Origin: CAVVIO01 sp963748095
GTDB lineage: Bacteria > Bacteroidota > Bacteroidia > Bacteroidales > UBA10428
Assembly: GCA_963748095.1 (NCBI GenBank)
Contig: CAVVIO010000082.1
Coordinates: forward strand, 1 to 6,384
DNA length: 6,384 nt
Direction: 5' to 3'
Part shown: positions 5,423 through 6,384 of the stretch, piece by piece
Layout of the letters: every line of letters begins with the position of its first letter
How positions within the stretch are numbered: the first letter of the stretch is position 1
The notes under the pieces: generated by a model
Databases searched by the model: none
What the model saw: the letters and a program-made list of their open reading frames with translations, nothing else
Told to the model about the DNA's origin: nothing
Program-made: the position numbers and the translations under genes

Positions 5423-6349
5423 ATGCAAACCATATTAGGAGCAAGTGGCGCTATTGGCATTGAACTTGCAAAAAATCTGTCGAAATACACCAATAAAATA
5501 AGACTGGTAAGCCGGAACCCTGCAAAAGTTAATTCCACGGATGAATTATTTCCTGCAGACCTTACAAATGCCTCTCAGGTGGAACAGGCAATAGAAGGTT
5601 CAGAGGTAGTATACCTGGTTATTGGTTTTGAATACAACATCAGGGTATGGAGAGAAAAGTGGCCCCCGCTGATGAAAAATGTGATCGAAGCCTGCAAAAA
5701 ACACAATGCCAAACTGGTATTTTTCGATAATGTGTATATGTACGACCCGGATCACATCCCTCATATGACTGAAGATACACCTGTAAAGCCTGTCAGCAGA
5801 AAAGGGGAAATACGTGGACAAATTGCACAGATGCTGCTGACCGAAGTAGAAAAAGGAAACCTTACCGCCCTGATCGCCCGGTCTGCCGATTTTTTCGGAT
5901 TAAAAAACAGTGTGCTGATAGAACTGGTAGCCAAAAACCTGATGAAGGGAAAGAAGGCTAACTGGTTTGCAAGGGTTGATAAAATCCATAATTTCACCTT
6001 TGTTCCCGATGCTGCCAAAGCTACTGCCATTCTGGGAAACACTCCCGATGCATTCAACCAGGTATGGCACCTGCCCAGCGACAAAACACCGCTCACCGGC
6101 AAGCAGTGGATAGAATTATTTGCCAAAGAACTGAATGTAGAACCGAAATATACAGTCCTGCCCATTTGGATGTTCAATATCATTGGAATTGCAATGCCCG
6201 TGATGAAGGAATTCAAAGAAATGACTTATCAGTACGACAGGGATTATTTTTTCGACAGTTCCAAATTTGAAAAACGGTTCAAATTTAAACCGATAAGTCC
6301 GGAAGAAGAAGTGAAACTGGTGGTATGGGATTTGAAAAATAAAAAATAA
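5423..6349 (+). CDS. NAD(P)-binding atypical SDR / NAD-dependent epimerase-like protein
   Basis: This 308-residue protein opens with a Rossmann fold: beta strand then GASGAIG (6-12, GxxGxxG), a basic second strand end RLVSRNP (27-33) typical of NADP-preferring extended or atypical SDRs, and ADLTNASQVEQAIEGSEVVYL (45-65) in the usual Asp-binding position. Later come VFFDNVYMYDP (99-109), IARSADFFG (151-159) where SDRs usually have R.ad.yGp, NFTFVPDAAKA (190-200) and a C-terminal substrate-type part with DRDYFFDSSKFEKRFKFKP (272-290). The canonical YxxxK catalytic pair is not present: the corresponding position reads as KGEIR (127-131). It may therefore act as a reductase of different chemistry, an isomerase-like enzyme, or a binding protein; the substrate cannot be named. 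The ATG at 5423 starts the Rossmann strand directly; the frame is open upstream only to a stop at 5381-5383 without a better start. It appears to be transcribed alone or with SemiSWEET. Confidence 0.85.
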   Translation: MQTILGASGAIGIELAKNLSKYTNKIRLVSRNPAKVNSTDELFPADLTNASQVEQAIEGSEVVYLVIGFEYNIRVWREKWPPLMKNVIEACKKHNAKLVFFDNVYMYDPDHIPHMTEDTPVKPVSRKGEIRGQIAQMLLTEVEKGNLTALIARSADFFGLKNSVLIELVAKNLMKGKKANWFARVDKIHNFTFVPDAAKATAILGNTPDAFNQVWHLPSDKTPLTGKQWIELFAKELNVEPKYTVLPIWMFNIIGIAMPVMKEFKEMTYQYDRDYFFDSSKFEKRFKFKPISPEEEVKLVVWDLKNKK

Positions 6350-6384
6350 TATTGTTGGTTACTATCTAATCCAGGATTACAGTA

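Noticed and set aside
5761..6216. Long open frame on the - strand (151 codons) inside the epimerase-like gene
   Set aside because: It lies wholly antisense to a well-conserved Rossmann protein, and its translation shows no family pattern; it is a shadow of codon use on the other strand.
6064..6270. Second + strand open frame inside the epimerase-like gene
   Set aside because: It overlaps a strongly supported gene in another frame, and its translation is low-quality sequence without a family pattern.

Overview
The window looks like chromosomal DNA of a member of the Bacteroidota, probably close to Bacteroidales/Marinilabiliales. It is A+T-rich, the genes mostly lack Shine-Dalgarno sequences, one gap carries a TAnnTTTG-type -7 box, and the gene families are typical of that phylum (a DUF4252 protein behind a single-pass anti-sigma-like protein, a RelA/SpoT paralogue with a ruined HD domain, PrsW, a small outer-membrane barrel). 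All recognised genes lie on the + strand. The lineage is inferred from style and protein resemblance, not from a marker gene.

Layout. (1) 2-403: the C-terminal part of a single-pass membrane protein that runs off the left edge, followed 30 bases later by a secreted DUF4252 protein (434-961); in this phylum the pair usually sits behind an ECF sigma factor gene, which would be to the left of the window. (2) 962-1291: a gap of 330 bases without a gene, holding a 33-base nested palindrome (1089-1121) and a possible promoter -7 box (1216-1223). (3) 1292-3502: a full-length RelA/SpoT homologue (736 aa) with an intact-looking (p)ppGpp synthetase domain but without the metal-binding residues of the hydrolase domain. 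(4) 3503-3669: a short gap that can fold into a three-way-junction-like structure, then a probable outer-membrane beta-barrel protein (3670-4326) and, 5 bases later, a PrsW-family intramembrane protease (4332-5003). (5) 5004-5082: a small gap with two competing hairpins and a 12-base palindrome. (6) 5083-5338: a SemiSWEET sugar-transporter gene broken by a single-base frameshift. (7) 5423-6349: an NAD(P)-binding atypical SDR/epimerase-like protein. The last 35 bases hold nothing recognisable.

How the genes relate. The clear functional units are the anti-sigma-like/DUF4252 pair and the barrel/PrsW pair. The rel gene appears to be transcribed alone. The common theme of stress and envelope signalling (alarmone synthesis, anti-sigma-like protein, PrsW protease) is suggestive but is inference. 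I see no CRISPR array, transposase, tRNA or rRNA. No convincing new multi-gene system is present; the most useful observations are the hydrolase-dead Rel, the frameshifted SemiSWEET, and the structured intergenic regions.
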